A stretch of 43,621 nucleotides of DNA from Thermophilibacter provencensis (GTDB lineage Bacteria > Actinomycetota > Coriobacteriia > Coriobacteriales > Atopobiaceae): NCBI RefSeq assembly GCF_030372065.1, contig NZ_JAUDEA010000015.1, forward strand, positions 1 to 43,621, written 5' to 3'. The position numbers were made by a program, and so were the translations under genes. The notes under the pieces were generated by a model. The model was not told the origin of the DNA and ran no database searches. It saw only the letters and a list, made by a program, of their open reading frames with translations. Numbering within the stretch: the first letter of the stretch is position 1; each line of letters starts with the position of its first letter. Positions 31,389 through 39,110 of this stretch are shown here, one piece after another.

Positions 31389-32240
31389 ATGCTCGTCACC
31401 ACCAAGGAGATGCTGCTCGACGCCCAGGCCGGCCACTACGCCGTCGGCGCGTTCAACGTCGAGAGCCTCGAGTTTGTCATGGCCGTCGTGAAGGCCGCCG
31501 AGGAGCTGCGCTCCCCCGTCATCATGCAGACCACGCCCGGCACCGTGAAGTACGCCAACCTCGACTACTTTGCCGCCATGTGCCGCGTTGCCGCCGAGCA
31601 GGCCAGCGTCCCCGTGGCCATCCACCTTGACCACGGCGACGGCTTTGACCGCGCCGTCCAGGCCATGAAGGCCGGCTACACCTCCGTCATGATCGACGGC
31701 AGCCACGACACCTTTGAGGACAACATCGCCCTCACCGCGTCCGTGACCAAGGTTGCCAAGCCGCTCGGCATTCCCGTTGAGGCCGAGCTCGGCAAGGTTG
31801 GCGGCAAGGAGGACGACGGCCCGGCCGTGAAGGGCGAGAACCCCTACACCGACCCGGACGAGGCGCGCGAGTTTGTCGAGCGCACCGGCTGCACCTCGCT
31901 GGCCATTGGCGTGGGCACAGCGCACGGCGTCTACACCGAGACCCCGCACATCGAGCAGAGCGTGGTCAAGGCCATCCGCTCCGTCGTGGACGTGCCGCTC
32001 GTGCTCCACGGCACCTCCGGCGTGCCCGACGACCAGGTCGCCGAGGCCGTGAGCAACGGCATCTGCAAGGTCAACTACGCCACCGAGCTGCGCCAGGCGT
32101 TCATGCGCGGCTTCATGGGCTACATGGCCGAGAACCCCGGCACCTTTGACCCCAAGAAGCCCAACAAGCCCGGCATGGCCGAGATTACCGACCTCGTCAA
32201 GGTCCGCATGACCAACCTCGGCTCCGTCAACAAGGCGTAG
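31389..32240 (+). CDS. Class II ketose-bisphosphate aldolase (tagatose/fructose-1,6-bisphosphate)
   Basis: Zinc-dependent aldolase (283 aa) that splits fructose or tagatose 1,6-bisphosphate into dihydroxyacetone phosphate and glyceraldehyde 3-phosphate. Metal-binding histidines are in VPVAIHLDHGDGFD (~80), GTAHGVYTETPH (~178) and VLHGTSGVPDD (~206); the phosphate site includes VMIDGSHDTFEDN and KVNYATELRQAF. Length and motifs fit the GatY/KbaY/FbaA branch, and a tagatose role would suit the PfkB kinase at 23809, but fructose is equally possible. The ATG has GGGAG six bases upstream. It stands opposite the DeoR gene and ends at a strong hairpin. Confidence 0.93.
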   Translation: MLVTTKEMLLDAQAGHYAVGAFNVESLEFVMAVVKAAEELRSPVIMQTTPGTVKYANLDYFAAMCRVAAEQASVPVAIHLDHGDGFDRAVQAMKAGYTSVMIDGSHDTFEDNIALTASVTKVAKPLGIPVEAELGKVGGKEDDGPAVKGENPYTDPDEAREFVERTGCTSLAIGVGTAHGVYTETPHIEQSVVKAIRSVVDVPLVLHGTSGVPDDQVAEAVSNGICKVNYATELRQAFMRGFMGYMAENPGTFDPKKPNKPGMAEITDLVKVRMTNLGSVNKA

Positions 32241-32273
32241 CCCGCAAGACCGCGCGCTCAGGCGAGACGAGAA

Positions 32274-32336
32274 GGGCCCGACACCACGGTGGTGTCGGGC
32301 CCCATTTCATGACAGTTTACCCTGTCACCTTTGTCA
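32274..32336. terminator. Bidirectional hairpin plus shared palindromic repeat after the aldolase
   Basis: GGGCCCGACACCAC and GTGGTGTCGGGCCC (32274-32302) make a very stable stem, next to a 34-base block (32303-32336) that is identical to 36723-36756 downstream of mscL and includes the TGACAG/CTGTCA core. It lies between the plus-strand aldolase and the minus-strand PTS IIA gene, so it can end both transcripts. T runs are short. Confidence 0.8.
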
Positions 32337-32795
32337 TCACTGCTCGTCGAGGGCGTTGTTGACGAGGTGGGAGATCTCCTCGGCGTCGTTGGTGGCAAGG
32401 ACGCTGGTACGGAAGTCCTCGTTCATGAGCATGACGGCAACCCTGGAGAGCAGCTGCAGGTGCGTGGTGCCGGCCTCGGAGGCGGGCGTCATGATGGCAA
32501 TGGCGCAGGTGACGGGCACGTTGTCCATGGAGGCCCACTCGATGCCCTCGTCAAACTTGGCCACGATCATGCCGGCCTTGGAGATGGCGTCGCTCTTGGC
32601 GTGCGGGATGGCAAAGCCGCCCGTCATGCCCGTGGTGCCCTCGGCCTCGCGCGCCGTGAAGGCCTCGTAGACGGCCTCTTCGTCGGTGGCAAGGCCAACC
32701 TTGACGGAAAGGGCTCCCATCAGGCGGAGAACGTCGTCCACGGAGCCCGCGGACTGGCCGAGAAACACGTGCTCAACGGGGACATACTCGCTCAT
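32337..32795 (-). CDS. Orphan PTS IIA component (fructose/mannitol type, PtsN-like)
   Basis: A 152-aa EIIA of the PTS_EIIA_2 family with the active-site block GGFAIPHAKSDAISKAG; the phosphorylated His is at about residue 65. The segment LQLLSRVAVMLMNEDFR is also typical. Start: two ATGs stand side by side; the second (32795) has GAGGAG five bases upstream. No IIB or IIC adjoins it. It could serve an incomplete PTS elsewhere, supply IIA in trans, or act as a regulatory PtsN-like protein (inference). Confidence 0.9.
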   Translation of the reverse strand: MSEYVPVEHVFLGQSAGSVDDVLRLMGALSVKVGLATDEEAVYEAFTAREAEGTTGMTGGFAIPHAKSDAISKAGMIVAKFDEGIEWASMDNVPVTCAIAIMTPASEAGTTHLQLLSRVAVMLMNEDFRTSVLATNDAEEISHLVNNALDEQ

Positions 32796-32893
32796 CATGA
32801 CTCCTCACCCGGCAAAAGCCGCTCTGCGCCTTCCGCCAAGAATACTACCATCGCCCCGCCGGTCCATCCAAACCCTGACGCAAATGGCACGTT

Positions 32894-33847
32894 CTAGAGC
32901 ACGTTCTGCTCGCGCAGCCGCAGGGCCTCGTAGGCGCAGCCGTACATGGCGGCCTGGTTGCCAAGGCTCGCCGCCTCAATGCGCACGTCCTTGCACGTGG
33001 GGAGCGCATAGCGCGAGAAGAGCTCGCGCAGCTCCGGCGCGAAGGTCGCAAAGGCGCCCGCCACGCCGCCACCGATGAGGTACATCGCCGGGTCGGTCAC
33101 GCAGGAGATCAGCGCCATCGCCTGGGCGAGGTAGTCGCACATCTGGTGGACGGCCAGCTTGGCGCACTCGTCGCCGCCCGCGAGCGCGCGGAAGACGGAG
33201 AGCGTGTCCGTGGCGTGCTCAACGGGGACCGGGGTGACGCCGCGCTTCTCGCACTCCTCCAGGTAGAGGCGCACGATGCCCTTGGCGGAGGCGTACTGCT
33301 CGAGGCAGCCGCATCGGCCGCAGCCGCAGACGAGCTCCTCGTCGCGGTTGACGGTGATGTGGCCGATCTCGCCGCCCGCGCCAAAGGCGCCCGCTATGAG
33401 GCGGCCGTTCACGACGATGCCGCCGCCCACGCCCGTGCCCAGGGCAATGAGGACGTAGCTCGAGGTGCCCTGCGCCACGCCGGCCCAGAGCTCGCCGAGG
33501 GCGGCCGCGTTGGCGTCGTTGACGAAGGCGATGGTCGCGTGGGGGAAGGCCTCGGTAAGCGCGCCCACGAGCCCCTCCGGGTCGAGCTGGATGTTGGGCA
33601 GAAAGCCCACGGTGCCGTCCTCGGCCACGGGGCCGGGGATGTCCAGGCCGCAGGCGATGACGTTTTCCGGCGCGGCGTCGTGGGCAGTGAGAATCTTGCC
33701 GATGCCCTCCGTCACTGTGGCGTAGGCCTGCGCGTCAACGAGCGCGGGCGTGGGGATCTTGCGCTCCTCGAGGAGCTCCCCCTCAGGCGTGAAGAGGCCG
33801 ACCTTGATGCTGGTGCCGCCAACGTCGATTCCGAGTACCGCTTCCAT
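32894..33847 (-). CDS. glk: ROK-family glucokinase
   Basis: ATP-dependent hexose kinase (317 aa) of the ROK family, most like Gram-positive glucokinases. The N-terminal phosphate loop is LGIDVGGTSIKVGLF, the substrate site includes VNDANAAALGELWAG with a catalytic Asp (~110), followed by ALGTGVGGGIVVNG, and the ROK zinc motif GHITVNRDEELVCGCGRCGC, then LEQYAS (~160-185) is intact. No helix-turn-helix, so it is an enzyme rather than a NagC-type repressor. ATG with AAAGGGG six bases upstream. It would phosphorylate free glucose or a related hexose released by intracellular glycosidases. Confidence 0.93.
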   Translation of the reverse strand: MEAVLGIDVGGTSIKVGLFTPEGELLEERKIPTPALVDAQAYATVTEGIGKILTAHDAAPENVIACGLDIPGPVAEDGTVGFLPNIQLDPEGLVGALTEAFPHATIAFVNDANAAALGELWAGVAQGTSSYVLIALGTGVGGGIVVNGRLIAGAFGAGGEIGHITVNRDEELVCGCGRCGCLEQYASAKGIVRLYLEECEKRGVTPVPVEHATDTLSVFRALAGGDECAKLAVHQMCDYLAQAMALISCVTDPAMYLIGGGVAGAFATFAPELRELFSRYALPTCKDVRIEAASLGNQAAMYGCAYEALRLREQNVL

Positions 33848-34002
33848 GGGAGTCCCCTTTCAGCCTTTCAGACAAAGTTCCATCGTCACGATGATACGGG
33901 CGCGGGCGGCTCTCGTGCGCGTTCTTTCTGCGATTGGTCGGATATACGCCGGACTGTGGGACAATAGGTGCGCGTAAGACACGCGACAGCGAAGGAGCAG
34001 AC

Positions 34003-35547
34003 ATGGCAGAAACGGACCCCACTCAGATCAACGCCGCGCTCTCCAACCCCCGTGCGGACATGGAGGCGCTCGACGACCTCGAGCGCAGGCTCTTCTCGCT
34101 GCGCTACGCGATGGCAGAGATCGGCTCGCTCGGCCCCGTGATCGACCCGCCCAAGGCGACCGCCCAGCGCGGCGAGGCCCTGGCGCACCTGCAGCAGATG
34201 AGCGTCGAGGCCCTGTGCGACCCTGCCACGGGCGCCCTGCTCGACCGCCTCTCCCAGGAGCCCGAGCTTGTTGGCGAGACCCGCCTCGCGCAGATCAAGG
34301 TGCTGAGGCGCGACCGCGCGTCGCTCCTGGACGTTCCTGCCGAGGAGCAGGCCGCCTTCAGCCGCCTCACCGTGGAGGCAAACGACGTCTGGCGCCGCGC
34401 CAAGGCCGCCAACGACTGGACGTCCTTCGAGCCCTACGTGGACCGCATCGTCGAGTCCATGCGCCGCATCGCCGGCTACAAGAACGCCGAGAAGGACCCG
34501 TACGACGTCTGGCTCGACGAGTTTGAGCACGGGACCGACCGCGCCTTCTACGACCGGTTCTTCTCGCAGGTGAAGGACTGCGTGGTGCCGCTTCTGGCGG
34601 ATTGCATGGCGAGTCGCCACAAGCCGACGCACAAATGCGTGGACGGCTCCTTTGACGTGGAGCGCCAGTGGCGCCTGGCCGACGACCTCGCGCGCCTTGA
34701 GGGGCTGGACATGGACGCCCTCTGGATCGGGCGCACCGAGCACCCCTTCACCTGCGGCATGTCGCGCGACTTTGTGGTGGTCACGGGCCACGTCTATGCG
34801 GACAACCTGCTCTCCAACGTGTTCTCGATCCTTCACGAGGGCGGACACGCCCTCTACGAGCAGAACGTGGACGCCGCCTATGCGGCAACGTCGCTTGCCG
34901 AGGGCACCTCGATGGGCATGCACGAGGCGCAGTCGCGCTTCTTCGAGAACCTCGTGGGACGCTCGGAGGCGTTTGCCGCTCCGCTGCTCGCGGTGCTGCG
35001 CAAGCACTTCCCGGGCCAGTTTGCCCGCGTGACGCCTCACCTGCTCTACCTGGCCGAGAACTGCGCCGAGCCCGGGCTCGTGCGCACCGAGGCCGACGAG
35101 CTCACCTACCCGCTGCACATCCTCGTGCGCTACGAGATCGAGCAGATGCTCTTCTCGGGCGAGGCCACCGCGGCGGACGTCCCGCGCCTCTGGGCCGAGA
35201 AGTACCGCGCGTACCTCGGCGTCTCCGTGCCGGATGACACGCGCGGCGCCCTTCAGGACACGCACTGGTCCGACGGCTCGTTTGGCTACTTCCCCACCTA
35301 CGCGCTGGGATCGGCCTTTGGCGCGCAGCTCAAGGCGGCCATGGTGCGCGGCGGCGTGGACTTTGAGGGGGCGTGCGCCGCGGGCGACCTCGCGCCCGTC
35401 CGCGCCTGGCTGCGCGACAACATCTGGCACTGGGGCCGCGCCAAGGACTCCGGCGAGCTCATCCAGGCAGCCTGCGGCGAGCCCTTCCTGGCCTCCTACT
35501 ACACCGACTACCTCACCACCAAGTTCACCTCCCTCTACCGTCTGTAA
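34003..35547 (+). CDS. Carboxypeptidase Taq (M32 metallopeptidase)
   Basis: Cytoplasmic zinc carboxypeptidase of family M32 (514 aa, the usual size) that removes C-terminal residues from peptides. The HEXXH zinc motif is in FSILHEGGHALYEQNVD (~278-282) with the third ligand Glu in SMGMHEAQSRFFENL (~308). Other family blocks: DEFEHGTDRAFYDRFF, HPFTCGMSRDFVVVT, SPDD-type GVSVPDDTRGALQDTHWSDG, SFGYFPTYALGS. The ATG at 34003 has AAGGAG five bases upstream; in-frame codons before it are intergenic. Partners peptidase T in peptide breakdown. Confidence 0.97.
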   Translation: MAETDPTQINAALSNPRADMEALDDLERRLFSLRYAMAEIGSLGPVIDPPKATAQRGEALAHLQQMSVEALCDPATGALLDRLSQEPELVGETRLAQIKVLRRDRASLLDVPAEEQAAFSRLTVEANDVWRRAKAANDWTSFEPYVDRIVESMRRIAGYKNAEKDPYDVWLDEFEHGTDRAFYDRFFSQVKDCVVPLLADCMASRHKPTHKCVDGSFDVERQWRLADDLARLEGLDMDALWIGRTEHPFTCGMSRDFVVVTGHVYADNLLSNVFSILHEGGHALYEQNVDAAYAATSLAEGTSMGMHEAQSRFFENLVGRSEAFAAPLLAVLRKHFPGQFARVTPHLLYLAENCAEPGLVRTEADELTYPLHILVRYEIEQMLFSGEATAADVPRLWAEKYRAYLGVSVPDDTRGALQDTHWSDGSFGYFPTYALGSAFGAQLKAAMVRGGVDFEGACAAGDLAPVRAWLRDNIWHWGRAKDSGELIQAACGEPFLASYYTDYLTTKFTSLYRL

Positions 35548-35548
35548 A

Positions 35549-35593
35549 TTGGGGACGTGTTTTTTCGCTCAGAGATTTTGGGACAGGTTTTAG
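35549..35593. repeat. Imperfect direct repeat, GGGAC-containing intergenic element
   Basis: Directly after the M32 stop codon, TTGGGGACGTGTTTTTT is followed ~30 bases later by TTTTGGGACAGGTTTTAG, two related ~17-base units. The T run in the first unit could aid termination. The words GGGACAGG/GGGAC recur in the hairpins at 11792 and 28468; a REP-like family is suspected. Confidence 0.45.
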
Positions 35594-35608
35594 TCGGAGG
35601 GGTTAGGG

Positions 35609-36070
35609 ATGCGAGCGCTCATACAGCGCGTCGAGAGCGCGCAGGTTGAGGTGGACGGCGCCGTGGCAGGCAGCTGCGGCGCCGGCTACCTCGTGCTCTT
35701 GGGCGTGGCGCCCGGCGACGACGAGGCGCTCGCGGAGCGCCTCTGGCGCAAGGTGGCAGCGCTGCGCATCTGCGCGGACGATGAGGGCAAGACCAACCGC
35801 TCGCTCGTTGACACGGGCGGCAGCCTGCTCGTGGTGAGCCAGTTCACGCTCTACGCCGACGCCCGACGCGGCAACCGGCCCTCCTTCACCGGCGCGGCCT
35901 CCCCCGAGCTCGCCGAGCACCTCTACGAGCGCTTCTGCGAGCTCGCGGAGGCGGACCTCGGCGCCGACCGTGTGGGGCGCGGCGTCTTTGGCGCCCACAT
36001 GCGCGTGAGCTTGGTCAACGACGGCCCGTTCACCGTTCTTCTCGACACGGACGAGCTAGGCTGGAGCTAG
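35609..36070 (+). CDS. dtd: D-aminoacyl-tRNA deacylase
   Basis: Cytoplasmic proofreading enzyme (153 aa) that hydrolyses D-amino acids, notably D-Tyr, wrongly attached to tRNA. The two diagnostic motifs are present: SQFTLYADARRGNRPSF (~77-93) and the Gly-Pro cis-peptide motif in SLVNDGPFTVLLDT (~134-147). N-terminal MRALIQRVESAQVEVDG is canonical. ATG with GGAGGGG a dozen bases upstream. It follows the M32 gene by ~60 bases on the same strand with a repeat in between. Confidence 0.97.
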   Translation: MRALIQRVESAQVEVDGAVAGSCGAGYLVLLGVAPGDDEALAERLWRKVAALRICADDEGKTNRSLVDTGGSLLVVSQFTLYADARRGNRPSFTGAASPELAEHLYERFCELAEADLGADRVGRGVFGAHMRVSLVNDGPFTVLLDTDELGWS

Positions 36071-36172
36071 CGCTTCACCCATTGGTTGAACTTGGGGCCT
36101 GAGCTGGATGCAGACTGAAAATGATATGATTGAATAATTGTGCATCTAGCGTACGAAAAGGAAGGTCCCTGC

Positions 36173-36658
36173 ATGAAGATCGTCGATGAGTTCAAGGAGT
36201 TCATCGCCCGCGGCAACGTCATGGACATGGCCGTTGGTATCATCGTCGGCGGTGCGTTCACCGCTATTGTCAACTCCCTCGTGACCAGTGTCATCACCCC
36301 CGGCATCCACTTCCTCACCGCCGTGACCAGCTCCGCCACCGGCGGCGCCGCGGACGAGGCCAACAACATCATCGCCGGCCTCAAGTGGATGGTCCCCGGC
36401 ACCGACGCCGCGCCCGAGTACATTGACCTCGGCGCGTTCATTGGCGCTGTGATCAACTTCCTGATCATTGCCTTCGTGGTCTTCTGCATGGTCAAGGGTC
36501 TCAACACCATGCGCGAGAAGATGGACGCCATCGCCAAGAAGGAGGCCGACGAGGAGGCTGCCGAGGAGGCTGCTGCCCCGCACTGCCCCTACTGCCTCGA
36601 GGAGGTCAAGGCCGGCGCCACCCGCTGCCCGCACTGCGGCGAGAAGATCGAGGCCTAA
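36173..36658 (+). CDS. mscL: Large-conductance mechanosensitive channel with C-terminal zinc ribbon
   Basis: Membrane channel (161 aa) that opens under membrane tension and protects against osmotic downshock. The N-terminal S1 helix and pore helix are clear (VDEFKEFIARGNVMDMAVGI, IVGGAFTAIVNSLVTSVITP); TM2 is GAFIGAVINFLIIAFVVFCM (~89-108), followed by the usual cytoplasmic bundle (REKMDAIAKKEADEEAAEE). The last ~27 residues are an extra zinc ribbon with two CxxC pairs (PHCPYCLEEV and TRCPHCGEKI), absent from the E. coli-type protein. The periplasmic loop is also longer than in E. coli. ATG with AAGGAAGG upstream. Two bases after the stop begins a 43-bp-arm palindrome. Confidence 0.96.
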   Translation: MKIVDEFKEFIARGNVMDMAVGIIVGGAFTAIVNSLVTSVITPGIHFLTAVTSSATGGAADEANNIIAGLKWMVPGTDAAPEYIDLGAFIGAVINFLIIAFVVFCMVKGLNTMREKMDAIAKKEADEEAAEEAAAPHCPYCLEEVKAGATRCPHCGEKIEA

Positions 36659-36660
36659 AC

Positions 36661-36757
36661 CTGACAAAGGTGACAGGGTAAACTGTCATGAAATGCGCCG
36701 CCCGACGAAATGTTGGGCGGCGCATTTCATGACAGTTTACCCTGTCACCTTTGTCAG
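36661..36757. repeat. Giant perfect hairpin after mscL (43-bp arms)
   Basis: Bases 36661-36703 and 36715-36757 are exact reverse complements; with three further pairs (one G-T) the stem reaches ~46 bp around a GAAAT loop. Both arms contain the TGACAG-GGTAAA-CTGTCA core found at 32303-32336 and 17742-17776. It sits two bases after the mscL stop and would form a long stem at the mRNA 3' end. Confidence 0.92.
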
Positions 36758-36760
36758 CAG

Positions 36761-36870
36761 ACCCTCCCAAAACCACGTTTTTCTCGCTGGAACGTTGATT
36801 TGGGAGGGTTCAAGTTGCTTAATGCCGCTCAAATCTACATTCCAGGCCCAGAATTGTAGATTTGGGAGGG
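36761..36870. repeat. Two adjacent inverted repeats sharing GATTTGGGAGGG
   Basis: First hairpin: ACCCTCCCAAA (36761-36771) with TTTGGGAGGGT (36799-36809), extended inward with mismatches. Second: AAATCTACA (36831-36839) with TGTAGATTT (36855-36863). Each right side ends in the same 12-mer GATTTGGGAGGG (36797-36808 and 36859-36870). The gap between mscL and manA is convergent, so this may be part of the manA 3' end. No gene seen. Confidence 0.6.
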
Positions 36871-36885
36871 AGAAGGACGAGTGTG

Positions 36886-37851
36886 CTACGGAAGGCGGGA
36901 GGTGATGAGGGTCATGTTGCCCGAGAAGCGCAGCTCGCCACAGCCGGCGGGCGCCAGGAAGTGCGTCCCGCGGGCAATCTCGTGCTCCACGCCGGCCTCG
37001 GCGGCGCACACGGTACCGGAGCCCTCGATCACGCTCACACAGAGGAACGGCCACTCCTCCCCCACGTTCTTCTCGCCGCTCACGCGCACGCGGTCCACCA
37101 CAAAGTTGGGGCACTCCATGAGCTCGGTCACGCCGTCCACCTCGGGCGCGGTGACCTCGCCGGACGCGGGCGCCTCCATCGCATAGTCCACCACGTCGAG
37201 GCTCTGCTGGATGTGCAGCGGGCGCGGCTTGCCGTCGTCGCCCACGCGGTCGTAGTCGTAGACGCGGTACGTGACGTCGGAGGACTGCTGGGTCTCCAGG
37301 ATGAGCGTGCCGCCCTGGATGGCGTGAACGGTGCCCGGCTCAATGGGGAAGAAGTCGCCCACGTGGCACGGCACGAGGTTGAGCATGTCGTCCCAGCGCC
37401 CCTCCTCGATCATGGACGCAAGCTCGGCGCGGTCGTGCGCGCGCTGGCCAATGACGATCTGCGTGCCCGCCTCGGCGCCCAGCACGTACCAGCACTCCCG
37501 CTTGCCCAGGCTGCCGTTCTCGTGCTCGCCGGCGTAGGCGTCGTCGGGGTGCACCTGCACGGAGAGGTTGTCCTTGGCGTCGATGATCTTCACCAGCAGC
37601 GGGAAGCGGTCGCCCTCCACGCCGCCAAAGAGCTCGCGGTGCGCGTCCCAGAGCTCGGAGAGGTGCGTGCCCGCCCAGGCGCCCTCGGCCACCACGCAGT
37701 CGCCGTTGGGGTGCGCGCTTATCGCCCAGCACTCGCCGATGGGGCCGTCCGGGATCGTGTAGCCAAAGTCGTCGGCCAGCTTGCGGCCGCCCCAGATCTT
37801 CTCGTGAAAGATGGGCTCGGGAAAGATAAGGTCACGCGCGATGTCAGACAT
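36886..37851 (-). CDS. manA: Mannose-6-phosphate isomerase, class I
   Basis: Zinc enzyme (321 aa, the short Gram-positive form) that interconverts mannose 6-phosphate and fructose 6-phosphate. Visible zinc ligands and signatures: the N-terminal FHEKIWGGRKLADDFGY, ECWAISAHPNG (~41), LSVQVHPDDAYAGEHENG with Gln and His (~96-104), KRECWYVLGA, and FFPIEPGTVHAIQGGTLILE (~167-186). An in-frame GEKN insert (VSGEKNVGEEW) near residue 260 comes from the recurrent GGCGAGAAGAAC word. ATG with GAGGAG two bases upstream. Supports mannose use and supply of mannose 6-phosphate for glycans. Confidence 0.97.
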   Translation of the reverse strand: MSDIARDLIFPEPIFHEKIWGGRKLADDFGYTIPDGPIGECWAISAHPNGDCVVAEGAWAGTHLSELWDAHRELFGGVEGDRFPLLVKIIDAKDNLSVQVHPDDAYAGEHENGSLGKRECWYVLGAEAGTQIVIGQRAHDRAELASMIEEGRWDDMLNLVPCHVGDFFPIEPGTVHAIQGGTLILETQQSSDVTYRVYDYDRVGDDGKPRPLHIQQSLDVVDYAMEAPASGEVTAPEVDGVTELMECPNFVVDRVRVSGEKNVGEEWPFLCVSVIEGSGTVCAAEAGVEHEIARGTHFLAPAGCGELRFSGNMTLITSRLP

Positions 37852-37983
37852 GGCTCCTCATTCTTGCGATTTGGACAGATGCGGGCCGGCAGCCCGTCTC
37901 ACATGATAGACCCGCCGGGTGAGAAGTACCGTCGGATTGCGGCGCCGCACCGTGGCGGCAGGTCTCCGCGCCGAGCCACACCG

Positions 37984-38979
37984 CTAGAGCGAGACCTCGT
38001 AGAACCCCAGTAGGCTCTCGTCCGCGTCATAGAGCCCGAGGATGAAGTCGCAGCTGGACTCGGGCGTGACGGAGAGGCCCTCGTCCTGCTCGAAGTAGAA
38101 GAACCCCTCGACCGTCTCACCCGCGCGGACGGGCGCGCCAAGCGTGGCGTTCATCCACACGTCCTCGCCGTCGAGCGTCGTCGTGATGTTGGATACCAGG
38201 TAGTCCGTATCGGAGCGGTTCTCGATGACAAGGTGGTAGCCGGTGTCCCCCTCGGCGTCGTAGCCAATGCCGTCGATGACGATCCTTGCCATCTCGTCAT
38301 CGCAGACAACGACGTCCAGCTCGTCGGTTATGGTCACCGTTGCCACGTAGAGCTGCGTCTGGAGAATCCACTCGTCGCTCAGGAGGTCCGCCAGGCTCTC
38401 GGGCCCGCCCGCGCTCACGGTCTGGTCGAGCTCTTCAGCGTCCTGCGAGCCATCGTCGAGTCCCTCCTCCTCGAGGGTCTCGTCCATGTTCTGGATCTGC
38501 TCCGCCAGGCCGTCGCCGGAGTTCTCCGCGGGGTCACGGTCCATGTTGGGCTCGTCGGAAACCTTCTCAAAGACCATCGTCTCACCGTCGTACGTCAGGG
38601 TGAGCTCGCCGTCCTCAAACGGCACGTCCACCGTGTCCGACCCGAGCGTGAGGGAGAGCGTGTCCTCGTCCGCGATCTCCCACGAGCCCTCGTCCTGCTC
38701 GCCAAAGGCGTCAACGAGAAGCGCCCCAGAATCGTCAAGGTCAAGCGTCACGTGCATGCCGAGGCTGGCAAACTCGGCATAGTCGTCCTCCGTGATGGTC
38801 ATGTTCTCAAACTCGGCGGAGCTCAGCTCCCAGCTGCCCACATAGTCGTCCCTCATCTTCTCGAGGTCGGAAAGCTGGATCCCCTCGCCCGAGCCGAGCG
38901 CGTTCCCACCGCACGCCGCAAGCGAGGCGGCAAGCGTGATCGTGCCCAGAAGCGCGCCGAGCCTTTTCCCTCTACCCAT
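37984..38979 (-). CDS. Secreted lipoprotein of unknown function
   Basis: A 331-aa lipoprotein: short basic start (MGRGKRLG), hydrophobic core and lipobox LAAC at ~20-23, after which the chain is strongly acidic. The first half (SWELSSAEFENMTITEDDYA, GSWEIADEDTLSLTLG) resembles lipocalin/META-like repeats in Gram-positive lipoproteins, the middle (~145-190) is a disordered Glu/Asp/Gln linker, and the last ~130 residues (YHLVIENRSDTDYLVSN, GETVEGFFYFEQD) look like a beta-sandwich of the DUF5067/telomeric-repeat-like type. No close functional match recognised. ATG with GGGAGG four bases upstream. Monocistronic by position. Confidence 0.8.
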   Translation of the reverse strand: MGRGKRLGALLGTITLAASLAACGGNALGSGEGIQLSDLEKMRDDYVGSWELSSAEFENMTITEDDYAEFASLGMHVTLDLDDSGALLVDAFGEQDEGSWEIADEDTLSLTLGSDTVDVPFEDGELTLTYDGETMVFEKVSDEPNMDRDPAENSGDGLAEQIQNMDETLEEEGLDDGSQDAEELDQTVSAGGPESLADLLSDEWILQTQLYVATVTITDELDVVVCDDEMARIVIDGIGYDAEGDTGYHLVIENRSDTDYLVSNITTTLDGEDVWMNATLGAPVRAGETVEGFFYFEQDEGLSVTPESSCDFILGLYDADESLLGFYEVSL

Positions 38980-39110
38980 GAGCCCTCCCCCGGTTGAACC
39001 AAGACTCTGAACAGCATATCTGAAAAGAAGCTGCCATCTGGCGGAGGGAGGGCGGAAGGCGGTCCCGCTCGGTAGACGGGCGGCGCGGGGCGCGGCGAGA
39101 AGTACCGGCG

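Noticed and set aside
37852..37983. Riboswitch or small RNA upstream of manA
   Set aside because: GC-rich partial hairpins only; no known riboswitch motif or conserved core could be recognised.
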